Origin: an uncultured Senegalimassilia sp.
GTDB lineage: Bacteria; Actinomycetota; Coriobacteriia; Coriobacteriales; Eggerthellaceae
Assembly (NCBI RefSeq): GCF_934630535.1
Contig: NZ_CAKTVU010000010.1
Coordinates: 1 to 64,000 of the forward strand
Reading direction: 5' to 3'
Length of the DNA: 64,000 bases
In this document: one piece after another, positions 1 through 7,910 of the stretch
Layout: every line of letters begins with the position of its first letter
Position numbering within the stretch: position 1 is the first letter of the stretch
Translations under genes and position numbers: made by a program
Notes under the pieces: model-generated
Databases searched by the model: none
What the model saw: the letters and a program-made list of their open reading frames with translations, nothing else
Told to the model about the DNA's origin: nothing

Positions 1-3
1 TTC

Positions 4-984
4 CTAGCCACGGCAGGGCCTCCTTCCCTCGGCCTTAGTCGGGCAGGCATAGCGGTTGCGCGCAAGCCCCTCGTTGGCCTCCTCGAACAGCTCGCGGCCG
101 ACCAGCGCCGGGTGGTGTCCCTCGATGACGGGGAACGACCCGATCGAGATGCCGCTTTTGCGCATGCGGATGCTGGCGAGGCGCTCGGGGGCGAAGTCCC
201 CCGTGTAGAAGGGGTTGGTCACCATGCTCCTGATGGCGGCATAATCCCAGCCTTCAATGGCGTGCCGATTGTGGCCGTAGAGCTCGTTGGCCCTCTGCCT
301 GGGCCCGGGGCACCCAAGCTCGCGCACCTGGCCCTCCAGCTTGCTGCGCCACCAGCGCCCCTGGGCGGCAAGCTCGAAGATTCTGGGGACGAATGCCGCC
401 ACCTCGCCGTCCACGCGCACGCCGCATGGCGCGTCCTCGTCGAAGACGTAGCCGAAGGGCACGTTGCGCCTTATAAGCCCGCCGGAGACGAGCCTGCCGT
501 GCTCGGCATGCAGGGCCAGCGCGTCGGACATCTCTGTCTGCAGCCCCTTGAAGTACGCCCGCACGTCGCCGCCCTGCGTGTCGAAGCCGCGCGCGCAGTC
601 CACGAAGCGGAAGCCCATGGGCACCAGCACCTCCTCGACGTAGAAGCGGGCCTCCGAGAAGCACGGCGCGAACACCGCTATGTCGGGCACGACCACGCAG
701 TCGGCCCTGCGGTTCTCGATGACGCGCATGAGCTCGTCGAAGGCGGCGCGCACGTTGCGCACGGCGTTGCGGTTCCTGATGGTCTCCACCTTGCGCGCAT
801 CGCCGTGGGCGGAAAGCCATGCCTTGCACGCCGCCGACTGCGCCGCCATGTCGGGGACGCGAAGCCAGCCGCTCATCCAGTCGTAGGCGGAGAGGTACAC
901 GACGCAGCGCCATCTGCCGTCCTCGCGCGCGCCGGGAATACCGCGCGCCGCCGCCAGCACGTCGGAGAGGTCGAAGCCCGCCAT
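4..984 (-). CDS. Serine-recombinase-like protein lacking catalytic residues
   Basis: A 326-residue protein with the resolvase N-terminal fold pattern followed by a recombinase domain. It aligns to the neighbouring recombinase: the block holding the catalytic serine (YARLS in the neighbour) reads YLSAY here, so Tyr34 sits at the serine position, and the neighbour's arginine motif KDLSRLGRN reads PDIAVFAPC, losing both active-site arginines. The DNA-binding recombinase domain remains (NPFYTGDF region, SFPVIEGHHPALV), but there is no zinc ribbon or long coiled coil. The ATG at 984 overlaps the upstream TGA (ATGA), which argues for this start over an ATG at 1014 and for translational coupling. 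It is probably an accessory or directionality subunit rather than a recombinase; that role is inference. Confidence 0.75.
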   Translation of the reverse strand: MAGFDLSDVLAAARGIPGAREDGRWRCVVYLSAYDWMSGWLRVPDMAAQSAACKAWLSAHGDARKVETIRNRNAVRNVRAAFDELMRVIENRRADCVVVPDIAVFAPCFSEARFYVEEVLVPMGFRFVDCARGFDTQGGDVRAYFKGLQTEMSDALALHAEHGRLVSGGLIRRNVPFGYVFDEDAPCGVRVDGEVAAFVPRIFELAAQGRWWRSKLEGQVRELGCPGPRQRANELYGHNRHAIEGWDYAAIRSMVTNPFYTGDFAPERLASIRMRKSGISIGSFPVIEGHHPALVGRELFEEANEGLARNRYACPTKAEGRRPCRG

Positions 985-2615
985 CACGCCACCCCCTCTT
1001 GCTTCGAGGCGCATGCGGCGACGGGGTCGCCGAACCGGAAGACCACCTCGATGTCGCCGCCCTCGCCGACGAGCACCCTGTCGATGAGCTCGACGACCAT
1101 CACGCGCTCGAGGCCCTCGGCGTCGCGGTAGCGCGCCAAGGTTTGCTCCCAGGTCTCCGCGCGAACGTCATCCAACTGGGCCGATTCCCGCTCGATGCCG
1201 GCCTTCTCGCCCTTCAGCTCCTGCAGCCTGGCGTCGACGGCCCGGGCGAGCTCGGCGTACTGGGCCTTGTCGATGACGCCCGCTGCGTAATCGGAGTACA
1301 TGCGCAGCCGCAGGTCGCCGTTGTGCTCGATGCGCCCCTTCACCGACTCCAGGCGGCAGGCGAGCTCGGCGCGCCTGTCGTGGCGGTACGCCTCGGCGCC
1401 CCTCACGGCGCCATCGCCGTCGACCGCCGCGAGGGCATGCCCGTGCACTGCCCGCATCACCGCCGCCGAGAGCTCGTCCTCCCACACCTTGTGCATGCCG
1501 CACTCGGCGCGGTTCTTCCTATGGGTCTCGCAGGAGTAGTAGAAGCGCTTGCCGTCGGAGCAGCGGCTCGCATGCCGCGCCATCGTCGCGCCGCAATCCG
1601 CGCAGAAAAGAAACCCCGACAGCGGCAGCGACCGCTTGGCGCCGGGCGACAGGCGCATATCGCGCCGCGCCAGCTTGCGCACCAGGCCGAAGGTAGCTGG
1701 GTCCACTATCGCCTCGTGAGCGCCGGGCGAGCGGTCCCACTCGGACTCGTCGACGGGAAGCACCGCTTTGCGCCGGAAATCGGGCTTGCAGGTCTTGCCC
1801 TGCACGAGCGTGCCCGCATAGGTCTCGTTCGACAGGATGCGCAGCACCGTGCGCGCGTCCCAGGCGGTCCTCTCCCCCTTGCAGAAGTTCGAGCTGCGCG
1901 CCGCGCCCTTCGCCGAGAAATACTCATAGGGGCTCGGTACGAGGCCCTCGTTGAGCATGGCGGCTATACCGGCGGCGCTCATGCCGCCGATGCGCGCATC
2001 GAAGATGCCGCGCACAACGCCGGCGGGTTCCGGGTCGATCACGAGCCTGCCGCGGTCGGGGCCCGACCCCTTGGCGTAGCCGTATGGGGCGAAGGCGCCA
2101 ACGAACTCGCCGCGGCGGCGCTTGGCGGAAAGCGACGCCTTGGTCTTGGCGGAGGCGTCGCGGCAGTACATGTCGTTGAAGAGGTTCTTCACCGGCAGCA
2201 GCAGCGCGTCGGTCGGCGTCTTCTCGGCTACGGAGTCGTAGCCGTCGGCGATGGCCACCACGCGCACGCCGAGCGCCGGGAACACCTGGTCCAGGTAGCG
2301 CGACACGTCAAGGTAGTTGCGGCCGAGGCGACTCAGGTCCTTGACCACGATGCAGTCGATCTTGCCGGCCTCCACGTCGGCGAGCAGGCCGCCCCAGCCG
2401 GGACGGTTCTCGAAGGTGGAGCCAGAGAAGCCATCGTCGGAGTACTCGGCGACGATGCTCAGGCCGCCGTTCGCGTCGGCGAAGTCGCGGATCATGGCAT
2501 GCTGATTGAGCACCGAGCCGCTGGTGCCGTAGCTCTCGTCATCGACGGAGAGCCTGGCGTAGCTGGCGGCGCGATAGACCCTGGCCGCCGGTTTCGGCAT
2601 TTTGGTTTTGGGCAT
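984..2615 (-). CDS. Large serine recombinase (site-specific integrase/resolvase family)
   Basis: A 543-residue large serine recombinase. The N-terminal resolvase domain has the catalytic serine in YARLS (Ser23), the YSDDGFSG motif and the arginine motif KDLSRLGRN (Arg96, Arg99). A recombinase domain follows, then a zinc beta-ribbon (CADCG with later cysteines near CETHRKNRAEC) and a C-terminal helical region. Such enzymes integrate and excise phages, ICEs and Tn4451/Tn5397-type elements through a serine-DNA intermediate. The ATG at 2615 is chosen because an AAAGGAGG ribosome-binding site lies 7 nt upstream; the reading frame stays open further upstream but without such a site. It ends in ATGA overlap with the catalytically dead partner. 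Confidence 0.92.
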   Translation of the reverse strand: MPKTKMPKPAARVYRAASYARLSVDDESYGTSGSVLNQHAMIRDFADANGGLSIVAEYSDDGFSGSTFENRPGWGGLLADVEAGKIDCIVVKDLSRLGRNYLDVSRYLDQVFPALGVRVVAIADGYDSVAEKTPTDALLLPVKNLFNDMYCRDASAKTKASLSAKRRRGEFVGAFAPYGYAKGSGPDRGRLVIDPEPAGVVRGIFDARIGGMSAAGIAAMLNEGLVPSPYEYFSAKGAARSSNFCKGERTAWDARTVLRILSNETYAGTLVQGKTCKPDFRRKAVLPVDESEWDRSPGAHEAIVDPATFGLVRKLARRDMRLSPGAKRSLPLSGFLFCADCGATMARHASRCSDGKRFYYSCETHRKNRAECGMHKVWEDELSAAVMRAVHGHALAAVDGDGAVRGAEAYRHDRRAELACRLESVKGRIEHNGDLRLRMYSDYAAGVIDKAQYAELARAVDARLQELKGEKAGIERESAQLDDVRAETWEQTLARYRDAEGLERVMVVELIDRVLVGEGGDIEVVFRFGDPVAACASKQEGVA

Positions 2616-2641
2616 GAAAAGGCCTCCTTTTGCACATGTGT

Positions 2642-2747
2642 GTACGTGCGCCAGGAGGCTCTGAGGATGCCCTCGGGATGCGCTGCGCTTCCCGCCAAGA
2701 AAACAACCGACGCCGAGGGCCCTTGTATGCGTCTGGCGCAATCGTAC
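2642..2747. repeat. Nested inverted repeats upstream of the serine recombinase
   Basis: Two nested pairs of inverted arms lie in the gap between the 94-residue protein gene and the recombinase ribosome-binding site. The outer pair is TGCGCCAG at 2647-2654 with CTGGCGCA at 2733-2740, flanked by GTAC-type ends. The inner pair is GCCCTCGG at 2669-2676 with CCGAGGGC at 2713-2720. This could be a structured leader RNA of the operon or a recombination/attachment region next to the recombinase. Nothing in the sequence decides between these. Confidence 0.45.
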
Positions 2748-2828
2748 CACGCCTTCGGCGGCTCGGCGCCGGCGAAGGCGGAAATCTCGGGATTGATGAA
2801 GATGTTGGCCGATGCCGGCCTAATCGCG

Positions 2829-3113
2829 TCAGGCAGGTTCGTCGCCTATGACGTCGCGCACGTTCTCGCGCGCGGCAAGGTAGCGCGACACGGCCTCCTC
2901 GATGCTGCACTCGCCGGCGTAGGACACGCGCACGCCGATCGATCCGCGTCGGGTGCAAGGCTCATCGCAGACAGCCGCAGAAGCACCCTGCTGAAGCTCG
3001 CGCGGCAGCACGCCGACAGCCGCGGCTTCGTTCGATCCGTTGCCAACGAACGGCTCGTCGCCGCTGCGAGGGAGCATCCCACCCTGTACAGCTTCCACCT
3101 GCTCACTTCCCAT
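2829..3113 (-). CDS. Small hypothetical protein in the recombinase cluster
   Basis: A 94-residue protein with no recognised family. The N-terminal two thirds are low in complexity; the C-terminal third (RVSYAGECSIEEAVSRYLAA) looks like a short strand followed by an amphipathic helix. The ATG at 3113 overlaps the end of the upstream HTH gene by 11 nt, so the two are probably co-translated. Small proteins often accompany recombinases in transposon-like elements as regulators or directionality factors, but no specific match is claimed. The frame could be extended upstream to 3221; the overlap argument favours 3113. Confidence 0.5.
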   Translation of the reverse strand: MGSEQVEAVQGGMLPRSGDEPFVGNGSNEAAAVGVLPRELQQGASAAVCDEPCTRRGSIGVRVSYAGECSIEEAVSRYLAARENVRDVIGDEPA

Positions 3114-3561
3114 CGCGACCGCCGATCCCGAACATAGCCTCGAGCTCGACGCGCGTCTCATCGTCGAGTCCCTCCAACTCCTCAAGGACGATCTCTTTGA
3201 TGACGGGATACGAGCGCGCAAGGCGCTTGTAGATCGCGTAGACGGTGACGTACTCCTCCTCGCTGTGCTGCTTGACGGTCTTGCCCTCGAAGTAGATTGC
3301 GCGTATGGTGCCCTGGCTGGACTCGCTCAGAAACGATATCGCCCAGTCCAATATGCTGCGCATGAGCGAATGCAGCTCATCCTCGTGGACGCGCTCCTGC
3401 TCGGAGGCGGGGCTGCGGTCGTCTGCGAACAGCTCCTCGGGGTTCATCGCCCCCTCTCCGTCGCTCCGCATGAGCTGGCTGAACAGTATCGGACGTGTGG
3501 TGACGCCCTTGATTTTGACGATGCAGTCGTAGCTGCTGATGCAGCCTCGCGATGAGGGCAT
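3103..3561 (-). CDS. Putative sigma-70 region-4-like HTH protein
   Basis: A 152-residue acidic protein. Residues from about 65 to 120 (FLSESSQGTIRAIYFEGKTV, then EEEYVTVYAIYKRLARS) resemble the helix-turn-helix of sigma-factor region 4, with a 'stop growing / reread' pattern like that of mobile-element sigma-like regulators; this is a weak, by-eye match. The start at 3561 has a strong GGGGAGGAAAC ribosome-binding site. It is the first gene of a four-gene minus-strand run: HTH protein, small protein, serine recombinase, catalytically dead recombinase. A role in controlling recombinase expression is inferred from position only. Confidence 0.55.
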   Translation of the reverse strand: MPSSRGCISSYDCIVKIKGVTTRPILFSQLMRSDGEGAMNPEELFADDRSPASEQERVHEDELHSLMRSILDWAISFLSESSQGTIRAIYFEGKTVKQHSEEEYVTVYAIYKRLARSYPVIKEIVLEELEGLDDETRVELEAMFGIGGRDGK

Positions 3562-3740
3562 GTTTCCTCCCCTGGGTCGGGGAGCGCGGGATTGCGCTCC
3601 TGCCCAGAGGCGGAAAACGGAATATTTTGGACGTGCCCTAAGGGCGAACGGCGGCCACGACGAAAGAAGGCCTTTTGCCGATTGTCGCCCCCCGGTAGTT
3701 AGCGAACGTTAACCGTCGGCGAATAATCCGCCCAAAGAAC

Positions 3741-3773
3741 AAGAAACCCCGCAACTCGGTTTGAGTTGCGGGG
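3741..3773 (-). terminator. Rho-independent terminator
   Basis: Perfect inverted repeat CCCCGCAACTC (3747-3757) and GAGTTGCGGGG (3763-3773) with a 5-nt loop. On the minus strand it is followed by TTTCTT. It lies downstream of the 179-residue membrane protein gene and upstream of the recombinase operon, so it separates the two transcripts. The rest of the 3562-3922 gap shows no convincing gene. Confidence 0.75.
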
Positions 3774-3922
3774 AAAACGGCAGAAGCACAACGGGCCAGA
3801 TTCGGTCAGCTGCGCAACCTCGGTCTCTCGGTCGCATCTGGGGCTTATGAGCCCTGAACCAACAAGCACGCCCGAGATAGCACGAGGTTAAAAGACACAC
3901 TCAAGGTGTTCGCCTCGCTCTT

Positions 3923-4462
3923 TCACTTGCTTATCCTCTTCAGCGACTCGGCCATGCTCTCCGTCGCCACGACCATATTGTGAAAATCGCTCATCGTGTA
4001 CAGGCTCCCTGCAAACGACCCCATGTCCAGCAAGAACTCCTCTTCGCGATGCTTGGGCCTGCCTAGCAGCCCGCGCTCGCTATAGCGCAGCGTCACAGAG
4101 CAAGAGACGTCGAGCCGCTTCTTCGTATCGTTTGCCCCACTCAGCAGAAGGGTGTCCCTTCTGGCGCTGGGGACCAGCATGGGGATACCGGTTTCGACGA
4201 AGCTGCGCTCTACGTTCTTCTTCTCGCCCTCGCCCACCAAAGCGTAATCGAACCCGCTAATCTCAATGTTCGAGGCAACCCCGGTACCGAAGTTTTCGAT
4301 GACAAACAGGATGCACGACTTATCACGAACGTGCTCAAGGAAGGCGACAGGCTGTGGCCGCCGGCTCTCATGGACGGTCCAGATGGCAATCCCCATCGCG
4401 CCGATGCTGCACAAAGTTGCAAGCGCGCAGGCAAAAATCTGGACGATAACGCTCGCATCCAT
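3923..4462 (-). CDS. Membrane-anchored hypothetical protein
   Basis: A 179-residue protein with one N-terminal transmembrane segment (about residues 6-28) and then a soluble domain rich in beta strands (SCILFVIENFGTGVASNIEI, then VTLRYSERGLLGRPK), which resembles an immunoglobulin-like fold. The ATG at 4462 has a GGAGGTAA ribosome-binding site. No family is recognised. It sits between the recombinase cluster and a possible decayed gene, in the accessory zone at the distal end of the polysaccharide locus, and is followed by a strong terminator. Confidence 0.65.
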   Translation of the reverse strand: MDASVIVQIFACALATLCSIGAMGIAIWTVHESRRPQPVAFLEHVRDKSCILFVIENFGTGVASNIEISGFDYALVGEGEKKNVERSFVETGIPMLVPSARRDTLLLSGANDTKKRLDVSCSVTLRYSERGLLGRPKHREEEFLLDMGSFAGSLYTMSDFHNMVVATESMAESLKRISK

Positions 4463-4489
4463 TATTTACCTCCTTACATCACAATATTA

Positions 4490-4740
4490 TTAGTCCCTCT
4501 TGAACAAATCGCGCGTGTACAGGGTGCGATCAGCGTCAACGATGGCTCTGATCAGGTTCCTGGCGCGTCCTTATGGTCCGCCGGCAACTGCTCGGTATCT
4601 TCGGGCAGGCAGTAGTATAGCTTGGGTTGCCATTGTTGGCGCCAATGCGCGACTCCACGCCGTCGATGGCGTCGCAAGTGTCAAGACCGCACGAAACGCC
4701 ATACCCACCAGAGCCCGAAGTATCTACCACGTTATGTGCC
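4490..4740 (-). pseudogene. Possible decayed gene fragment
   Basis: On the minus strand three reading frames successively give protein-like text: DTCDAIDGVESRIGANNGNP, then KLYYCLPEDTEQLPADHKDA, then RNLIRAIVDADRTLYTRDLF followed by KRD and a stop at 4490-4492. The frame changes near 4621 and 4561 suggest two small indels in a former gene whose 3' end lies 28 bp before the next start codon. No family is recognised. The upstream part (about 4740-4913) carries nothing convincing. It may be chance. Confidence 0.35.
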
Positions 4741-4913
4741 ATTTGGAGCGTTGGAAAACGTCTTGGGCTTCATCTTCAGGCGGGGCAGTCAGTCAGTTTG
4801 CTTTTGAGTCAAAAGCAACGCTCAACCATTCGAAAAGCGCCACTATGTTTTATTGCGATGAGTAAAATCACTTACATACCTATGAAGCAGGGCATCACTG
4901 CAACCGTCCTCGA

Positions 4914-5405
4914 CTACCGCAGATCCCTATAACACCGCTCGCGCTTCTCGTAAAACAATGTGTTCGCAGGTACGTCTTTTGAGACGACGCTGTTCGCGGC
5001 AATAACCGCATTATCCCCGATGGTGACGCCCTTGAGCACAACAACGTTCGCGCCCAACCACACATTGTCTCCGATGCGGACCGGCGAGGTCTTGGTCGGC
5101 TGGTCGCGGTACATCATGCCGTCCTGCGCCATGCCGTGGTCGAAGTCATATACATGCACGTTAGGCCCGAACAAGCATCCCTTGCCGATGTCGATGCGTT
5201 CGTGGGCAATCAAAACACACCCGTAGTTGAATGAGGTCCGCTCTGCCACGTTGATGCGTCCCGTAGCCGACACGCGACAGTAAAAAGGCCGCCTAAACGC
5301 CTTCGTCATAATAATCTGGCCGGGAAACCTGCCCATTAGGAATGCAAGTTTGCCGCGAACGTAAACCCAACACGCTGCCCGCTCGATGAATTCCATAGGA
5401 TTCAA
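4914..5405 (-). CDS. Acyltransferase, left-handed beta-helix (hexapeptide repeat) family
   Basis: A 163-residue acetyltransferase of the maltose O-acetyltransferase/CatB type. Hexapeptide repeats run through the second half ([20 protein letters not shown], then [20 protein letters not shown] and [13 protein letters not shown]). The histidine in the HVYDFDH region is placed like the catalytic histidine of this family. It is the last gene of the polysaccharide operon and probably O-acetylates a sugar of the repeat unit. The first codon at 5405 is TTG with GAGGGTGA upstream; an in-frame ATG at 5396 is the alternative. Confidence 0.85.
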   Translation of the reverse strand: MNPMEFIERAACWVYVRGKLAFLMGRFPGQIIMTKAFRRPFYCRVSATGRINVAERTSFNYGCVLIAHERIDIGKGCLFGPNVHVYDFDHGMAQDGMMYRDQPTKTSPVRIGDNVWLGANVVVLKGVTIGDNAVIAANSVVSKDVPANTLFYEKRERCYRDLR

Positions 5406-5435
5406 AGGAAGTCACCCTCTCCTTCTATTTGTTTG

Positions 5436-6590
5436 TCAAACTCTGCCCATAAGTCGCTTAACCAGAGTCTTAACAGTCTTGACGAACCCGTAGGCCCCCA
5501 CATAGCGCGCCGCCCCTTCGAAGCCACGCTTTTCATACGCCCGCCAAAAATCCTCTACGTCGTCCTGGGGCGCTGAGGGCCTTTGCAGCATGGGGTTGCC
5601 GGGAATCACCTCGTCGATTGTTATCTCCACAGCCCCAGGCTCGAAAATACCCTGGTCTACAATATCCTTCGCAAGCTCACTATTGACCATGATGACAGAG
5701 AGGCCTCTTCGGTCATTAAGTTCTTTACGGCACCTGTCCACACCAAGAAAGTCAGCAAGAGTGAAATCGGCAACCCTACGAGTATCGGTGTAGAGGCAGC
5801 GGTAGCAGCAAGAGTTCAGCCCATCGTTGCTGTAGAAAACGTCTCGCCACGCATTGCTCTCAATCGTATCGTAGAGCGTGCTGCCATCTTCCAAGGCCGC
5901 CTTCTCAACATGAACCCCCCAACCCCTGTCCTTCGGGCGATGGCAGTAGCCGACCACCTTCTTGCCACTTTTCCGTTCGAGAAACGCGATGTACTCGCGG
6001 AACAGCCGGTTGCTCGGCGTCCCGTGGCATATCAGGTCACAGGTTATCAGCTGCCCAGAATAGCTCTTCTTGGAAAGGAAGCTCCGCAGACCCGCAATCT
6101 GGCAGGGGGTACCTGTATACAGCACGCACCTTCCCTGCCTCAGGTCTTCATAAACCTCGCCGTACGTCGTCCCCGTAAGACCCTGTGAATACTTCGACCC
6201 CCTACACGCCTGCGCCTCGCTCTCGGTGACGCAGCGCCTCTGCACAACCCGGAACTCGTCATCGAAACAGGCGCCGTACACCACGCCGCCTCCGCTAAGC
6301 GCGTATTGCGCCAGCGTCCAGAAGGCGGCACCCGAGGAACTCTTGGCCCTCTCTTGGTCGGCGCTCTTGTACGCTAGCACTTTGAGCGGGCCCCTCTTCA
6401 GTTCCTCCGCCATCCCCCCATTGGCAGGGCACACCGCCTCGCACAGGCCGCATTGCACACACTTTGCCTCATCCACGTTGGGACGATAGAACCCCCGGTC
6501 ATCCTCGACTACAGTGATTGCCGAGCGAGGACAAGTCGATTGGCACGCCGAGCACCCACAGCACAGCTGCGGATTATTGCAGATTTCCAT
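5436..6590 (-). CDS. Coenzyme F420 hydrogenase/dehydrogenase beta-subunit-like Fe-S protein of the polysaccharide locus
   Basis: A 384-residue protein. The N-terminus carries two ferredoxin-type motifs (CCGCSACQSTCP and CVQCGLCEAVCP), each expected to hold a [4Fe-4S] cluster. An F420 dehydrogenase beta-subunit domain follows (GSKYSQGL, YTGTPCQIAGLRSFL, CDLICHGTPSNRLF). Proteins of this type are recurrent neighbours of polysaccharide pyruvyltransferases in surface-glycan loci, as here; their substrate is not settled. The ATG at 6590 is chosen because the ferredoxin motif begins right after it; it overlaps the upstream polymerase gene by 17 nt. Confidence 0.85.
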   Translation of the reverse strand: MEICNNPQLCCGCSACQSTCPRSAITVVEDDRGFYRPNVDEAKCVQCGLCEAVCPANGGMAEELKRGPLKVLAYKSADQERAKSSSGAAFWTLAQYALSGGGVVYGACFDDEFRVVQRRCVTESEAQACRGSKYSQGLTGTTYGEVYEDLRQGRCVLYTGTPCQIAGLRSFLSKKSYSGQLITCDLICHGTPSNRLFREYIAFLERKSGKKVVGYCHRPKDRGWGVHVEKAALEDGSTLYDTIESNAWRDVFYSNDGLNSCCYRCLYTDTRRVADFTLADFLGVDRCRKELNDRRGLSVIMVNSELAKDIVDQGIFEPGAVEITIDEVIPGNPMLQRPSAPQDDVEDFWRAYEKRGFEGAARYVGAYGFVKTVKTLVKRLMGRV

Positions 6591-7908
6591 GGACCTCCCC
6601 GTCCTTGCGCTTGACGTCGATCCCGCATATAGCAAACACGGTGACGCACGATATGAAGTACGGCACGTAACACTGCGGATCGTAAAGAGGGTTACCCGAA
6701 AAACAATAGACCAGGAAGAAGATCTGCGCGCCCACGCAGGCCCAAAGGCAGAACGACTCCCCGTAAAGTCCTCCCCCGCGATGCGCGGCCGAGCGCCGCA
6801 TCGCCGCGATTAGCGTGACCGCGGCGGGCACTAGGAACAGGGCCAACCCCACGATGCCCGTCTCGGCCAAAAGCTGCAGATAGACATTATGGGTACTCAT
6901 CGACGTGAAGCCCAAATTGTTATACATGGCGCCAAGCGATGTCGTTGCAACGTACTTCGAATACGACCCCCACCCACTTCCAAACAGGGGATTCGAATAG
7001 AACATACTCCAGGCGCAGTCGTACAGCTCGCTCCTGCCGTTACCAGTCTCGTCTTCCGACAGTTCTACGAATCTTTGAAGGGTTGCCTCGACGCCCGGCA
7101 CAAATGTCGCCAGCACGCCCACGGCAAGAATAGCCAGCATAACGATAATCAGGGCTTTCAACGCTGTACCCGTGAACTTATCTCTGTTGACGAAGAGGTA
7201 GCATATCGAAACGGCAACGACGGATGCGACGAGCGGTCCACGCTTCGTCGTCAAGAACAAGGCGAACAGAAACGCCACGCCCAAGATTATGTCTTTCGCT
7301 CGCGGCTTGGATTTCTCCCCAATTAGTCCGCACGCCCAACACACCAGGCCAAAGCTCAAATAGATGGAGTTGGTGCTGTAATGGGCGGTGAATCCCGATC
7401 GGTAGTCGCTTGCCATATAGCTCGAAGAGAAAAACGTCGCCTTCACAGGCGCATACAATGCGGGAAAGAGCCAGAAGGCTATCGTGCACGTGGCGTGGAA
7501 GGCCGCAAACGCAACCAGCACCTTGATACACGTCGAAATCCACCCCCTTTCCCCCGATGCGGCGTACATGCACACGAACAGGATGGTGTAAACCACCAGC
7601 AGCGTCAGGTTGTTCACTCCAAAAACGAAGCTATGTACATAGAAAAGAATGAAGAATGGGATCCACACAATCTCCAGGCCGAACTTCTTATTGGCAAACC
7701 TGCCGTTGGCCAAAAAATGCATGACGAGCGACACGAAGGAAACGGTGAGACACGCATAAAGCACCACGGAAGACGAGGCAAGGGATTGGCAGAAAAAGGC
7801 GTAAAAGAGCAGGGGGATGAAGACCATCGACCCATTCTTTAGGGAGAAACGCGCTCCACGCTGAGCAGGGAGCGCCGCATCGATTTGCGACGAGGATGCA
7901 AGACGCAT
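6574..7908 (-). CDS. O-antigen ligase/polymerase-like protein (Wzy type)
   Basis: A 444-residue polytopic membrane protein with about 11-12 predicted transmembrane segments and one large extracytoplasmic loop (about residues 335-375 after the ELYDCAWSMF stretch). The Wzy_C/O-antigen ligase signature region is visible (NPLFGSGWGSYSKY, STHNVYLQLLAETGIVGLAL). It would polymerise flipped lipid-linked repeat units outside the membrane. It directly follows the flippase (start 2 nt after its stop), the usual arrangement for a Wzx/Wzy pathway. The start is uncertain because no strong ribosome-binding site is visible; an ATG at 7827 is possible. Confidence 0.85.
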   Translation of the reverse strand: MRLASSSQIDAALPAQRGARFSLKNGSMVFIPLLFYAFFCQSLASSSVVLYACLTVSFVSLVMHFLANGRFANKKFGLEIVWIPFFILFYVHSFVFGVNNLTLLVVYTILFVCMYAASGERGWISTCIKVLVAFAAFHATCTIAFWLFPALYAPVKATFFSSSYMASDYRSGFTAHYSTNSIYLSFGLVCWACGLIGEKSKPRAKDIILGVAFLFALFLTTKRGPLVASVVAVSICYLFVNRDKFTGTALKALIIVMLAILAVGVLATFVPGVEATLQRFVELSEDETGNGRSELYDCAWSMFYSNPLFGSGWGSYSKYVATTSLGAMYNNLGFTSMSTHNVYLQLLAETGIVGLALFLVPAAVTLIAAMRRSAAHRGGGLYGESFCLWACVGAQIFFLVYCFSGNPLYDPQCYVPYFISCVTVFAICGIDVKRKDGEVHGNLQ

Positions 7909-7910
7909 GA

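Noticed and set aside
112..1131. Long plus-strand frame of 339 residues
   Set aside because: It is the mirror of the recombinase genes; composition and lack of motifs mark it as a shadow frame typical of high-GC DNA. The same applies to long opposite frames over sbcC, the topoisomerase, ligA and YgiQ.
3709..3900. Small minus-strand protein of 63 residues
   Set aside because: It spans a clear rho-independent terminator and has no good ribosome-binding site or codon pattern.
3776..3922. tRNA-like or attachment-site sequence after the terminator
   Set aside because: No acceptor stem or T-loop could be built and no repeat of this sequence was seen at the other side of the recombinase cluster.
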